Assembly: GCF_900176605.1 (NCBI RefSeq)
Contig: NZ_FXLP01000004.1
Coordinates: forward strand, 434,001 to 498,000
Reading direction: 5' to 3'
From: Peptoniphilus vaginalis
GTDB taxonomy: Bacteria > Bacillota > Clostridia > Tissierellales > Peptoniphilaceae
DNA: 64,000 bases
The notes beneath the pieces were generated by a model. That model saw only the letters and a program-made list of their open reading frames with translations. It was not told the origin of the DNA and ran no database searches. Of the stretch, positions 33,914-42,264 are shown piece after piece (the stretch's first letter is position 1; each line of letters opens with the position of its first letter). The translations under genes were made by a program, and so were the position numbers.

Positions 33914-34193
33914 CTTTTTGCATGAATCTTTTTTTATATAAAGACAAACTTAGTATGGTCTTAATTATCTAACTATAGAAAGGCAAAGGAACAAGTATAG
34001 ATTAACTTTCAAAAAACAAAGCTACTTTGATAAGTCTAATTTTTGGCAACAAGATAGAGGCGCCAAGCAAATACACAAGATTGAAAATATTTTTCATTTA
34101 ACATATAATCTCCTTAGAACTTTAGCAATAATTTGAAGCAAGTCTTTCTAATTAAGAAGAGACACAAAAATTACTTTAGCAAGGGTTAGGTAA
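33914..34193. other. Gap after the IS, no gene seen
   Basis: The first 15 bases are the right half of the split SDR terminator (TTGCATGAA and T tract). The remaining bases are AT-rich with no open frame of useful size and no clear RNA element. Confidence 0.5.
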
Positions 34194-34937
34194 ATGGATT
34201 TTATAGAAGTAAACAAAGATAATAAAAAGACAATATTACTTATACATCCTCTTGGATTTACTGCAGAGGCAATGAAAAATTTAATAGCTGATAAGCTGCC
34301 AAGTGATTATAGGTATATAATTCCAGAACTAGCAGGTCATGGCAAGTCGAAGGAAGTATTTAAATCAAGTGAGATTGAAGCGAAAAAAATTGAAAGCTAT
34401 TTGTTAGAAAAAGGCATAAGAGAAATAGACTTAGCCTTCGGGGCCTCCTTGGGTGGAGTGGTTCTCTTAGACTTATTAAATTCTAAAAAAATAAAATTTA
34501 ACAAGTGCATCTTTGAAGCTTGTTCCCTGTCAGAAGGATCTAAAATAAAGGAAATTTTTGCTAGAAAGTTTGTAATGGATAAGCAAAAAAAGGCACTTAA
34601 AGATAGGAAGTTTGCCCTAGATGAAATTGAAAAATTTTATGGCAAGCAATGGAGCAATATTATTGCAGAATCTCTTATTGGCATGGATAAAAAAAGCGTG
34701 GCCAACCTTGTTAAGAGTTTTGTTTATGTAAAAGTCCCTAAGCTATCCAAGGCAGACCAAGAAAAATGTATTTTTTGTTACGGGTCAGAAGAATTTAATT
34801 TAAAAGATTCGAAGAAGATCATTGAGAAAAAACTTCCAAATGTAAAAGTAAAAATTTGGAAGGGCTTTAACCACTGCGAAATCTTAGCAAGGAATAACTC
34901 ATACTATTGTAGATTTTTAGAGGGCGAGTTAGGTTAA
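34194..34937 (+). CDS. Alpha/beta hydrolase
   Basis: This 247-aa protein has the fold's markers: ILLIHPLGFTAEAM (oxyanion-hole segment), IPELAGHGKS, the nucleophile elbow GASLGG and the late histidine in KGFNHCEIL. The substrate is unknown. It lacks a signal peptide. The gene is placed between the IS3-type element and the SDR 3' remnant, so it may have been brought in or left behind by a rearrangement there. Confidence 0.82.
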   Translation: MDFIEVNKDNKKTILLIHPLGFTAEAMKNLIADKLPSDYRYIIPELAGHGKSKEVFKSSEIEAKKIESYLLEKGIREIDLAFGASLGGVVLLDLLNSKKIKFNKCIFEACSLSEGSKIKEIFARKFVMDKQKKALKDRKFALDEIEKFYGKQWSNIIAESLIGMDKKSVANLVKSFVYVKVPKLSKADQEKCIFCYGSEEFNLKDSKKIIEKKLPNVKVKIWKGFNHCEILARNNSYYCRFLEGELG

Positions 34938-34970
34938 AAAAGCCAAAAGAAAATACATAGAAAATTATAG

Positions 34971-35072
34971 GTAGAAAAAATTGCTGCAAATCTTCTCTTC
35001 CTTGAATCAGATCAAGCATCTAATATCAAGGGATAAATTTTGCTTTCAAACGGTGGACTTACGAATATGTAA
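34971..35072 (+). pseudogene. 3' remnant of an SDR gene
   Basis: The frame reads VEKIAANLLFLESDQASNIKG, then an in-frame TAA, then ILLSNGGLTNM and the natural stop. It matches the last 33 codons of the SDR at 31653-32411, and the 45 bases after the stop, up to the terminator, are nearly identical in both. Changes are spread over the coding part, so it is an old paralogue end rather than a fresh copy. Confidence 0.85.
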
Positions 35073-35093
35073 TTTAATTTTAAATTTTAAAGG

Positions 35094-35123
35094 TTCATGC
35101 AAGCTTTTTGCATGAATTTTTTT
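35094..35123 (+). terminator. Intact form of the SDR terminator
   Basis: TTCATGCAA (35094-35102), loop GCTTT, TTGCATGAA (35108-35116), then seven T residues. The same hairpin after the SDR at 32411 is interrupted by the IS3-type element. Confidence 0.88.
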
Positions 35124-35231
35124 GTATTAAGGCTTTTGACTTTAAAGCAAAGGAATAGGAGTATGAAAAGAAGAAATTGCGAAGCAGTTGTGATAAAATA
35201 AAATTATAAATGAGATTATGAGGGGGATATT

Positions 35232-35714
35232 ATGTCAGAGAATAAAAGAATTGCCATTCAAGAAACTTACGGCGAAAGATTTCAATACTGCTGGGGTTGT
35301 GGACCAAAGAATCACGAAGGAATGCATCTAAGATCTTACCCATCTGAAGATGGAAGTGAATGCATCGCAAGGGTTACTCCTGATTCAGTTTACACTGGTG
35401 GAGTTCCTGCTAACCTATTTGGTGGAATGATTGCCATGATCTTCGACTGCCACGGTACTGCTTCCGCTGCTTGGTTCAAGCACAGAGACCTTGGACTTGA
35501 ACTTAATGAGGACACAGTTATTGGCAGATTTATTACAGCAAGACTTGAAGTTGATTTTAAGAAGCCAACTCCAATGGACAAGGAAGTTACAGTTACTGCT
35601 ACTGCTGAAGAAATTGGCGAGAGAAAGGTAATTGTTAACATGGTGATGGAAGCTGATGGCGAAGTTCGTGCTAAGGCAAGGATGGTTGCTGTTGGTGTAA
35701 AAGATAATATGTAA
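35232..35714 (+). CDS. Hotdog-fold thioesterase-like protein
   Basis: This 160-aa protein looks like the PaaI/4HBT superfamily: GGVPANLFGGMIAMIFDCHGTASAAW holds the helix and residues that line the CoA site, followed by TARLEVDFKKPTPMDKEVTVTA and VIVNMVMEADGEVRAKARM. An N-terminal CWGCGPKN motif is seen in a subgroup of these proteins. It would hydrolyse an acyl-CoA; the substrate is unknown. GAGGGGG precedes the start. Confidence 0.85.
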   Translation: MSENKRIAIQETYGERFQYCWGCGPKNHEGMHLRSYPSEDGSECIARVTPDSVYTGGVPANLFGGMIAMIFDCHGTASAAWFKHRDLGLELNEDTVIGRFITARLEVDFKKPTPMDKEVTVTATAEEIGERKVIVNMVMEADGEVRAKARMVAVGVKDNM

Positions 35715-35719
35715 AATTA

Positions 35720-35747
35720 TTAGGAGATGAGTTCTCCTAATTTTTTT
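35720..35747 (+). terminator. Terminator of the thioesterase gene
   Basis: TTAGGAGA, loop TGAGT, TCTCCTAA, then seven T residues. Confidence 0.88.
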
Positions 35748-35803
35748 GTATAAATTTTTTGAAAATTATTTATAATGTAAGAAAAGATTATTAGGAGGAG
35801 CCT

Positions 35804-36676
35804 ATGACTTTAAAAAATAAAAAACTTTTATATATTTTTCTTTACTTGCTTTCCTTTGGGCAAGTCGTTGGGACCTTGATTCTAATTAATAAAATTGAAT
35901 TTATTCCAATGATTAACAACGTCATACTTGGTCTTAGCTATTTAGTTTTCTTTGCCCTACAAATTTTTTCTATTTATAAGATTTTAAATTTTAAGTTTAA
36001 CAGGTACTTAAAGGTTCTTGTGGGTCTAATCTTAATAGGACTTTGCCTCATCTCAATGGCTTGCATACTTATGGTCTTTGCTTTTGCTGGCAAGGACAAC
36101 CGACAAGTTACCTATGATGATGAAAAGTTTTACATCTTAGATGTGGGTTGGCTGGATCCAGTTTATGAAGTCTACAGAAAAAACTTCATCACCATGGACA
36201 AGCTAAGTGAAGATGAAATAAAAGATACCTTTGCTGATTTAAATAAGATTGAGAATGAGGACACAAGAGAAATTTTAAAAACTTTGATTTATGGAAGAGA
36301 AGGTCTTGATGGTCCTAAAGCTGAAGAAGAAAATAAAAATCAGGATTTAGAGGAAGCAAAAGAGAATGAGGGAGTAGTAAAAGAAAACAAGGAAGAAGTT
36401 TTAAAAAATTTTGAAGTTTCTGATGCCATAAAGATAGAAAATTCTGATTATGGACTCCTTGAAGTTGACAGGGCAGGGGCAAGGTCTCGCTGGTTCCTTG
36501 TAAAAATTTCTGGCGACGATATGGAATTTATATCTGAACTTGAAGAGACGAGTCCAGAAGCTTCTGGAAGGATGGATGAAGATGGGACCATCCACTTGGA
36601 CTTCAAAGACATAAATAACAACAAGACCACTTACATTTCAAAAGACAAGGGAAGGACCTTTGAAAAAATAAAATAA
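35804..36676 (+). CDS. Membrane protein with extracytosolic C-terminal domain, unknown
   Basis: Three hydrophobic helices (about residues 8-28, 35-58, 68-94) are followed by a soluble region of nearly 200 residues. That region has a very acidic, Glu/Lys/Asn-rich linker (about 165-195) and a final beta-rich domain (YGLLEVDRAGARSRWFLVKI; DGTIHLDFKDINNNKTTYISKDKGRTFE) resembling repeat units of sialidase/BNR type. No family was recognised. It has its own terminator. Confidence 0.65.
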   Translation: MTLKNKKLLYIFLYLLSFGQVVGTLILINKIEFIPMINNVILGLSYLVFFALQIFSIYKILNFKFNRYLKVLVGLILIGLCLISMACILMVFAFAGKDNRQVTYDDEKFYILDVGWLDPVYEVYRKNFITMDKLSEDEIKDTFADLNKIENEDTREILKTLIYGREGLDGPKAEEENKNQDLEEAKENEGVVKENKEEVLKNFEVSDAIKIENSDYGLLEVDRAGARSRWFLVKISGDDMEFISELEETSPEASGRMDEDGTIHLDFKDINNNKTTYISKDKGRTFEKIK

Positions 36677-36685
36677 ATTTATAAG

Positions 36686-36711
36686 TCAGTGATGGAAGTC
36701 ACTGATTTTTT
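36686..36711 (+). terminator. Terminator
   Basis: TCAGTGA, loop TGGAAG, TCACTGA, then TTTTTT. Confidence 0.88.
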
Positions 36712-36784
36712 CTTGCAAAAAATTTATTGAAGTTAAGAACAAATTTTGGTACTATAAATGTAACCAAAAACACCAGGTGATTTA

Positions 36785-36997
36785 ATGGAAATAGAAAATG
36801 TAGTAATAGAAAATAAAATTGCTCAGTACAGGAAGGAACTTGGACTCTCTCAACATAAGCTAGCCAAGGCTGTGGGACTAAAGAGGAGGTCAATCATGGC
36901 TTACGAGAACAACACCATTAGCCCAACCCTTGAGACAGCCTACAAGATTTGCAAGGTCTTGGGCAAGGATATCAAAGAAGTTTTTATATTTAAGTGA
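36785..36997 (+). CDS. XRE-family HTH regulator, short form
   Basis: The 70-aa protein is essentially one Cro/CI helix-turn-helix (IAQYRKELGLSQHKLAKAVGLKRRSIMAYENNTISPTLETAYKICKVLGKDIKEVF). Such minimal regulators usually control their own operon. The next gene starts 8 bp after its stop, so the pair is likely a unit. Confidence 0.9.
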   Translation: MEIENVVIENKIAQYRKELGLSQHKLAKAVGLKRRSIMAYENNTISPTLETAYKICKVLGKDIKEVFIFK

Positions 36998-37004
36998 GGT
37001 TTTT

Positions 37005-37424
37005 ATGGGATTATTATTTAACGACAAGAAGGAATTTAGTGACAAGGTGGAAAAAATTTTTGGCGATAGGGACAATTACCTTGTAGCCTTTAAGGCTAAC
37101 GACCTAAAGACAGGACTGGCTAAGTTTATGATAATAGGTGGGCTCTTCTACACTATGGATTCATCTAGGACTTTTATTCTCTACTTTAGCCCTAAGGGTC
37201 TTTATGAAAGTGAAATTTCAAATTCAACAAAGAGGGACTTCTACCTCATGCCTTGGAATGAAATAGAAGAATTTGAAGTAGATGAGAAAAATAACAAAGC
37301 CATCATAAGCCTAAGGCACTTGGGCAAGAAGGTCATGTATGAAGTTGACTTTAAGGGTAAAATTTTTGAAGGCAATGAAGAGAGATATGAAGAATTAAAA
37401 TCAAAGGATTGGAATAGGATATAA
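37005..37424 (+). CDS. Hypothetical PH-like protein in operon with the XRE regulator
   Basis: ATG 37005 has GTGAGG upstream. The 139-aa product is soluble with mixed strands: KFMIIGGLFYTMDSSRTFILYFSPKGLYE, YLMPWNEIEEFEVDEKNNKAIISL, KKVMYEVDFKGKIFEGNEERYEEL. The strand pattern and the W-x-E-I-x-x-F segment resemble bacterial PH-domain proteins. Function unknown. Confidence 0.65.
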   Translation: MGLLFNDKKEFSDKVEKIFGDRDNYLVAFKANDLKTGLAKFMIIGGLFYTMDSSRTFILYFSPKGLYESEISNSTKRDFYLMPWNEIEEFEVDEKNNKAIISLRHLGKKVMYEVDFKGKIFEGNEERYEELKSKDWNRI

Positions 37425-37506
37425 GAAAGACAAGAGGGATTTTGTTTGTCTGCACCCTTGGGTCAATATTAATCAATAGTGTGACAGTTTAAAAAAAATA
37501 ATTTTT

Positions 37507-37527
37507 GACGGCTCAGCCGTCTTTTTT
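37507..37527 (+). terminator. Terminator
   Basis: GACGGC, loop TCA, GCCGTC, then six T residues. Confidence 0.85.
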
Positions 37528-37620
37528 CTTTTAGCAATTTATTTACAAAATCTTTACTTTGCCTTTAAAAATTAAGAATTATATTGTAAGATGAAATTGA
37601 AAAAAGATTTGGGAGGACTT

Positions 37621-39219
37621 ATGTCAATTAATTATTTTATTGAACTATTAGGAGGACTTGCTCTTTTCCTTTATGGAATGGAAATGATGAGCTCGGGTCT
37701 CGAATTAGTCGCAGGTGATAGACTTAGAGTTGTCATTGAAAAGATGACATCGAACTTCTTTAAGTCGATTTTTGTCGGTGCTCTTGTCACTGCAATAATT
37801 CAATCATCTTCAGCTACTACAGTAATGGTTGTGGGTTTTGTAAATGCAGGCCTCATGACTATCTATCAATCTGTTGGAATTATTATGGGGGCCAATATTG
37901 GTACAACAATCACTGGTCAATTAGTAGCCCTAAACATTTCAACTATAGCACCTATAATTGCCTTTGTAGGTTTTTTATTGAACACCTTCTCCAAGAGTAA
38001 GAAGAAAAAATATGTAGGCCAAGCAGTTATAGGCCTTGGATTTTTATTCATGGGTATGCAATTTATGAGTGACTCTATGGAACCCCTAAGGGACTACCCT
38101 GGATTTGCAACTTTGATGACGAAGTTTGACAACCCAATCCTGGGAGTCTTGGCAGGTACAGGTGTAACAGCCCTATTACAATCATCATCAGCATCCCTTG
38201 GTATCTTGCAAGCCGTTGCCAACCAAGGTGTAATATCACTCCACTCTGCCATGTATATAATCCTAGGATTTAACATTGGTACTTGTGTGACTTCAGTTTT
38301 ATCTTCAGTTGGATCTTCTAAAAACGCAAGAAGGACTGCCCTAGTTCACGTTCTATTTAACATCATTGGTACAATAATTTTCGTATGTGCATCCTTTGTC
38401 ATTCCAATAGACAAGATAGTTATAAGTTTCTCAAGGAACTTGCCGGCAGCAGAAATTGCCAACCTACACACCCTCTTTAACGTTGTGACAACAATTTTAT
38501 TAATTCCTTTCTCCAAGAAACTTGCAGACCTAGCCTTCAAGATTATTCCTGGAATTGACAAGGAACAAGAAGAGATGTCTTTACAATACATCAACTTAAA
38601 TGTAGTAAAGGATGCTCCAGCAACTTTTACTGACGTTAAAGCAGAAGTCAATAGACTTCTCAATGTAGTAGATAAAAACTATGAGGCATCTGTTGGGCTT
38701 TTAAGTAAGTTCGATGAACAAGTTCATGAAGAAATCTTTAGAAGAGAAAAAGTTATTAACTACCTCAACAAACAAATTTCTGCCTTTATAATTGATTCTC
38801 TAGGTCTATCTATGAACGAGCAAACTTCTGCCAACTTCGCAGCCTATCTAAGAATATCTAGGGACATGGAAAGAATTGGGGACCACTCCAAAAACATTGC
38901 CGAAGTTGCCAAGTTAAAAAATGACGAAGGTCTATTGTTTACAGATGTTACCTTTGACGAATTGAGAGAAATTAACGCAATCATCGACAAGATGTTCCAT
39001 TCCTTTGATGAAGATATGGAAAAAGAAGATAGGGTTCTCTTGATGCGTCAATCTAACGAGCTTGTTCAAAAAGAGGCATCAGCCTTTAGAAACAACCACA
39101 TGATGAGGATGAGGGAAAAAATTTGTAATCCTGAATCAGGACTTCTATATGAAAAAACTCTTGCAGCTATGGAAAGAATTTCAGCTTATATATCCAATGC
39201 TGGCAAGCTTTCAATATGA
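37621..39219 (+). CDS. Na+/phosphate cotransporter family protein with PhoU-like tail
   Basis: The 532-aa protein has two inverted NaPi-II repeats, each with the QSSSA signature (AIIQSSSATTVMVVGFVNAG and ALLQSSSASLGILQAVANQG), and a cytosolic C-terminal PhoU-like helical domain (ISRDMERIGDHSKNIAEVA). It would import phosphate with sodium; the PhoU part probably gates uptake. The start at ATG 37621 follows GGGAGG. There are no pst or phoR genes in the window. Confidence 0.92.
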   Translation: MSINYFIELLGGLALFLYGMEMMSSGLELVAGDRLRVVIEKMTSNFFKSIFVGALVTAIIQSSSATTVMVVGFVNAGLMTIYQSVGIIMGANIGTTITGQLVALNISTIAPIIAFVGFLLNTFSKSKKKKYVGQAVIGLGFLFMGMQFMSDSMEPLRDYPGFATLMTKFDNPILGVLAGTGVTALLQSSSASLGILQAVANQGVISLHSAMYIILGFNIGTCVTSVLSSVGSSKNARRTALVHVLFNIIGTIIFVCASFVIPIDKIVISFSRNLPAAEIANLHTLFNVVTTILLIPFSKKLADLAFKIIPGIDKEQEEMSLQYINLNVVKDAPATFTDVKAEVNRLLNVVDKNYEASVGLLSKFDEQVHEEIFRREKVINYLNKQISAFIIDSLGLSMNEQTSANFAAYLRISRDMERIGDHSKNIAEVAKLKNDEGLLFTDVTFDELREINAIIDKMFHSFDEDMEKEDRVLLMRQSNELVQKEASAFRNNHMMRMREKICNPESGLLYEKTLAAMERISAYISNAGKLSI

Positions 39220-39248
39220 TAAATTAATTGAACTTCATAATGAAAATT

Positions 39249-39273
39249 AATCTGCCTTAGGGCAGATTTTTTT
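39249..39273 (+). terminator. Terminator of the Na/Pi gene
   Basis: AATCTGCC, loop TTA, GGGCAGATT, then TTTTTT. Confidence 0.88.
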
Positions 39274-39299
39274 GTGAACTTAATTAGTTCGCAAGGGGT

Positions 39300-39497
39300 G
39301 ATTAGGTTATAAGAACTTGTGAAGTCAGAGATTCTTATAGACTTGTAAAAGTTTATAAAGTCGTGAATACTTATAAAGTTGTGAACAATTATAAAGCCAT
39401 AGAAATTTATAAAGTTGTAGAATTTTATAAAGTTGTGAATACTTTTTAAGTCCCAGAAGTTTATAAAGTCATCAAGGTCTACAAGAACATAAAAAAA
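39300..39497. repeat. 18-nt tandem repeat array, locus C
   Basis: Eleven 18-nt units in register; the best kept are 39354-39371, 39372-39389, 39390-39407, 39408-39425, 39426-39443 and 39462-39479 (for example TATAAAGTTGTGAATACT). It ends 29 bp before a good promoter (39526-39554). Confidence 0.88.
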
Positions 39498-39525
39498 CAT
39501 AAAGAAGCCAATAAAAGAAAATTTG

Positions 39526-39554
39526 TTTACAAACAGAAGTTTCAATGTTAGAAT
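39526..39554 (+). promoter_or_regulatory. Promoter upstream of the 39634 cluster
   Basis: TTTACA (39526-39531), 17 bp, TAGAAT (39549-39554). Transcription from here meets a terminator hairpin within about 40 nt. Confidence 0.6.
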
Positions 39555-39570
39555 GACCTTGTAGAAAGAT

Positions 39571-39603
39571 ATAAGATTTGACTCCAAACAAGTCTTATTT
39601 TTA
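39571..39603 (+). terminator. Leader terminator (attenuator) before the 39634 cluster
   Basis: ATAAGATTTG (39571-39580), loop ACTCCAAA, CAAGTCTTAT (39589-39598), then TTTT. It lies between the promoter and the first gene, so it should limit readthrough into the three-gene cluster. Confidence 0.7.
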
Positions 39604-39633
39604 ATTTATAAAGAGAGGAGAGCAGGACTTAAT

Positions 39634-40371
39634 ATGATTTACTTATACGATGGAACAATAGAGGGGCTCTTCACAGTGATCTTTAATGCCTACAAGGTCT
39701 TAGAAGAGGTTGATTCAATTTCAAAAAGAGTCAGCCAAGTTAATTCGAACAAAGAAAGGATCAAGTGCCCCACAGAAGAAGACAAGGCCCTAAGGGTTAA
39801 GAAGTCTATAATAAAAAACTTCTCCTACTCCTTTTATGAGTCAGTCCTAAGGGTTTTTGCAGTGCCCAGTGAGAAGAAGGAGCTTGCCATAGCCAGGACC
39901 CTAAAGAAGCTTTACCTTCATGGCTTTTATTATCTTGAAAGTGATGATAAGGATGTAAAGGACTTTAAGAACTTATTAGATAGGGTCTCAGGAGAAATTA
40001 ACTCCTACAAGAGTCTTCGCTTTGAAGAAAAGAAGGGACTTCTCTTTGCCAAGTTCCAACCGCAAAATGACATCTTATTTTTTGTTTACAGGCACTTTAA
40101 GAATAAGCTTGCCAACAAGAGCTTTGTCATTGCAGACTTTAGGAGGAATAAGGCAGTGATCTATAATGGACAAGAGGGAAAGTTCTTTGAATTTGAAATG
40201 TCAGAGGATATGAAGTCCACTGATGCCTTCTTTGACCTCTGGCTTTCCTTTTATGATGAAGTTGCCCCTGACAAGAGAAAGTTTGATAGGGAAGGAATGG
40301 GAGATATGCAAAGAAGTTATTGGAGTCATATGGCAAATATGCCTGGGGCAAGGAGAAGGGAAGTCAAATAA
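39634..40371 (+). CDS. TIGR03915/DUF4130-type putative DNA metabolism protein
   Basis: The N-terminal MIYLYDGTIEGLFTVIFNAYK and the body SFYESVLRVFAVPSEKKELAIARTLKKLYLHG and LDRVSGEINSYKSLRFEEKKGLLFAKFQPQNDILFFVYRHFKNKLANKSFVIADFRRNKAVIYN follow the TIGR03915 family. These proteins are usually encoded next to a radical SAM protein (TIGR03916) and are thought to serve DNA repair or modification; that partner is not adjacent here. It heads a three-gene plus-strand cluster with two unknown proteins. Confidence 0.8.
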   Translation: MIYLYDGTIEGLFTVIFNAYKVLEEVDSISKRVSQVNSNKERIKCPTEEDKALRVKKSIIKNFSYSFYESVLRVFAVPSEKKELAIARTLKKLYLHGFYYLESDDKDVKDFKNLLDRVSGEINSYKSLRFEEKKGLLFAKFQPQNDILFFVYRHFKNKLANKSFVIADFRRNKAVIYNGQEGKFFEFEMSEDMKSTDAFFDLWLSFYDEVAPDKRKFDREGMGDMQRSYWSHMANMPGARRREVK

Positions 40372-40410
40372 AAAATTCCTTCAGGGGTATAATTAAGTTG
40401 GGAGGAAAAA

Positions 40411-41016
40411 ATGGAAAAAAATAGAATTGCAAACTTAGATACTTATGTGGAAAAGACTTATCCTGGGGCAAGACTTATTGAGTCCAGCGACTTGGAACTG
40501 CCAGACTTCTTGCAAAGGGATTTTCAAGATAGCCACAACAACTGCACCATAGCAAGCCTCACTAGGCTTATAAATTATTACTTCAAAGACAAGGACAAAT
40601 TTGAAATTTACGATGAAGTATTTGGCATTGCCAAGAGAAATGGTTACTTCAAAAGCATTGGCACCCTTCCTATAATGATCTCTCACATTGCCAACTCCTA
40701 CTTCAAGAAAAATAAAATTGCCATAAGGGCAAGGGGGATTTACCTTGGCAACTTTTACTCCCATGTAAAGGATGAGATTGATAACTTTAGGCCCCTTCTC
40801 ATGAACTTGGGATCAGGCTATTACAAGAACCACTCCCTAGTTGTTTCAGGCTACTCAATTTATAGGTTCAGGGGAATGAAGCTAAAGTTCTTACACGTTT
40901 ACGATGGTTGGAACAAGAGTAAGTCCTACATTGACTACAACGACCTTAGGGGATTTATGAAGTTGCCAATTTTTTCTTACAATGTCTTTAGCGTTGACAT
41001 ATTAGAAGACTTGTAA
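40411..41016 (+). CDS. C39-like papain-fold protein, putative cysteine peptidase
   Basis: This 201-aa protein has NNCTIASLTRLINYYF, with a cysteine at the start of a helix as in C39-type papain-like peptidases, and NHSLVVSGYSIYRF with the matching His about 100 residues later, followed by LHVYDGWNKS (a possible third catalytic Asp). There is no signal peptide. The catalytic set looks intact but activity is an inference. Its natural partner may be the neighbour at 41045. Confidence 0.65.
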   Translation: MEKNRIANLDTYVEKTYPGARLIESSDLELPDFLQRDFQDSHNNCTIASLTRLINYYFKDKDKFEIYDEVFGIAKRNGYFKSIGTLPIMISHIANSYFKKNKIAIRARGIYLGNFYSHVKDEIDNFRPLLMNLGSGYYKNHSLVVSGYSIYRFRGMKLKFLHVYDGWNKSKSYIDYNDLRGFMKLPIFSYNVFSVDILEDL

Positions 41017-41044
41017 TAAAGTTTAAGACCAGATAGGTGATTAA

Positions 41045-41734
41045 ATGGAAAAAAATTATTTGAAATTTTTGGTGTCGGAACTTATCTTTGTGAGGGAAGA
41101 CACACTTATAAACCTGATCCCCAAGACTGAAAAGAAGTACAGGGAAATCTTTGGGGACTTAGAAAATTATGTAGATACCTTAAACTTAAATATTAGAAAG
41201 CTTAGAAGAAATTTAAAACTCTTGGATAAACTTTCTCCTGACCTTGCAAAGAAGAAGGCAGAGGAAGAATTTGAAAGAGATTTTGAAGAGCTTAGGGAAG
41301 ATGAGAACTTTGACAGTCAGTCAAGGGACTTAGATGAGGATAAGCTGAGGGAAGTTGAGGACCTTTTTAGGCAGGCAATCTTCTATTACAGTCCCAAGCT
41401 TAATGACTTTTCTATAGAAGAGTTTGACCAAGCAAGAGAGGCCTTTAAAAAGGCTGACAAGGAAGGGCTTGAAGAATTTTTAAAGAAGGACAAGCCAAGG
41501 GAACTTGAGATGACCAATGGACAACTTGAAATAATGAGGGAGGACCTAGAGATAGAAACTTCTATTTTGTTTGAAAGATTTCCCCTCAACCAGTTGGACA
41601 TGCTTGAGGACAAGGAAGCTATAGACTTCAACTTAAACAGACTTAAAAATGTCTACGAAGAATACCAAGAAATTTATGGAAGTCTTGGCGAAGAATTAAA
41701 TATTAAAATTGCAAAAAAAGAAACTACCTCTTAA
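41045..41734 (+). CDS. Hypothetical acidic coiled-coil protein
   Basis: The 229-aa product is almost wholly helical and highly charged (KKKAEEEFERDFEELREDENFD; DEDKLREVEDLFRQAI; RLKNVYEEYQEIYGSLGEELN). No family was recognised. Its stop lies inside the stem of the terminator at 41721-41759. It shares the transcript of the C39-like and TIGR03915 genes. Confidence 0.6.
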   Translation: MEKNYLKFLVSELIFVREDTLINLIPKTEKKYREIFGDLENYVDTLNLNIRKLRRNLKLLDKLSPDLAKKKAEEEFERDFEELREDENFDSQSRDLDEDKLREVEDLFRQAIFYYSPKLNDFSIEEFDQAREAFKKADKEGLEEFLKKDKPRELEMTNGQLEIMREDLEIETSILFERFPLNQLDMLEDKEAIDFNLNRLKNVYEEYQEIYGSLGEELNIKIAKKETTS

Positions 41735-41759
41735 AAAATTTTTATGAGGTAGTTTTTTT
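41721..41759. terminator. Bidirectional terminator
   Basis: AAACTACCTC (41721-41730) pairs with GAGGTAGTTT (41745-41754), with a T run downstream on each strand. It serves the converging genes at 41045 and 41742 and overlaps the end of the former. Confidence 0.88.
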
Positions 41760-42263
41760 ATACTTGTTGTTTATTATTTTTGTAGCCACTAGACTTGAGA
41801 GACCTCCCAGGACAAGACCTGCAAGGACATCTGTGGGATAGTGGACTGATAAATACATACGTGAAAATCCTATTAAGGCAGCCAAGACAAGGGCAAGAAG
41901 GCCTTGCTTTTTATTGTAATAATAAATTGTAAAGGCTGCTGCAAAGGATGAGCCTGTGTGACCTGATGGGAAAGAATAACCCATAGGTGGCTTAATCAAA
42001 AGATTAAAGGCTTCAACCATAAAGGGTCTTGGTCTTCCAATGAGGGGCTTCAAAGTCACAAGTCCCACAAGAGAAAAAATAATTAAACTAAGGAATAGGT
42101 TAAGAGCCTTCCTCTTTGAGTCCTTATTTTTTTGGAAGAGAAGAATAAGACCAAGGGCAATCCAAAAGAGTCCCCCATTGCCAAGACCTGTTATGAAAAT
42201 CATAAGCTTGTCTAGGATGGGGGAGTGAATGGATTCTAAAAATTTTAAGAAGTGTAATTCCAT
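41742..42263 (-). CDS. PAP2-family membrane phosphatase
   Basis: About five helices carry the type 2 phosphatidic acid phosphatase motifs KPLIGRPRP, PSGHTGSSFAAA and SRMYLSVHYPTDVLAG. It probably removes phosphate from undecaprenyl pyrophosphate or other lipid phosphates at the outer face of the membrane. The start chosen is ATG 42263, two bases after the LysR stop; an ATG at 42305 would overlap it. Confidence 0.88.
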   Translation of the reverse strand: MELHFLKFLESIHSPILDKLMIFITGLGNGGLFWIALGLILLFQKNKDSKRKALNLFLSLIIFSLVGLVTLKPLIGRPRPFMVEAFNLLIKPPMGYSFPSGHTGSSFAAAFTIYYYNKKQGLLALVLAALIGFSRMYLSVHYPTDVLAGLVLGGLSSLVATKIINNKYKKTTS

Positions 42264-42264
42264 C

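Noticed and set aside
39186-39587. Minus-strand ORF of 133 codons with hexapeptide repeats
   Set aside because: It again covers the 18-nt array and runs into the Na/Pi gene and its terminator on the other strand; no binding site and low-complexity composition.
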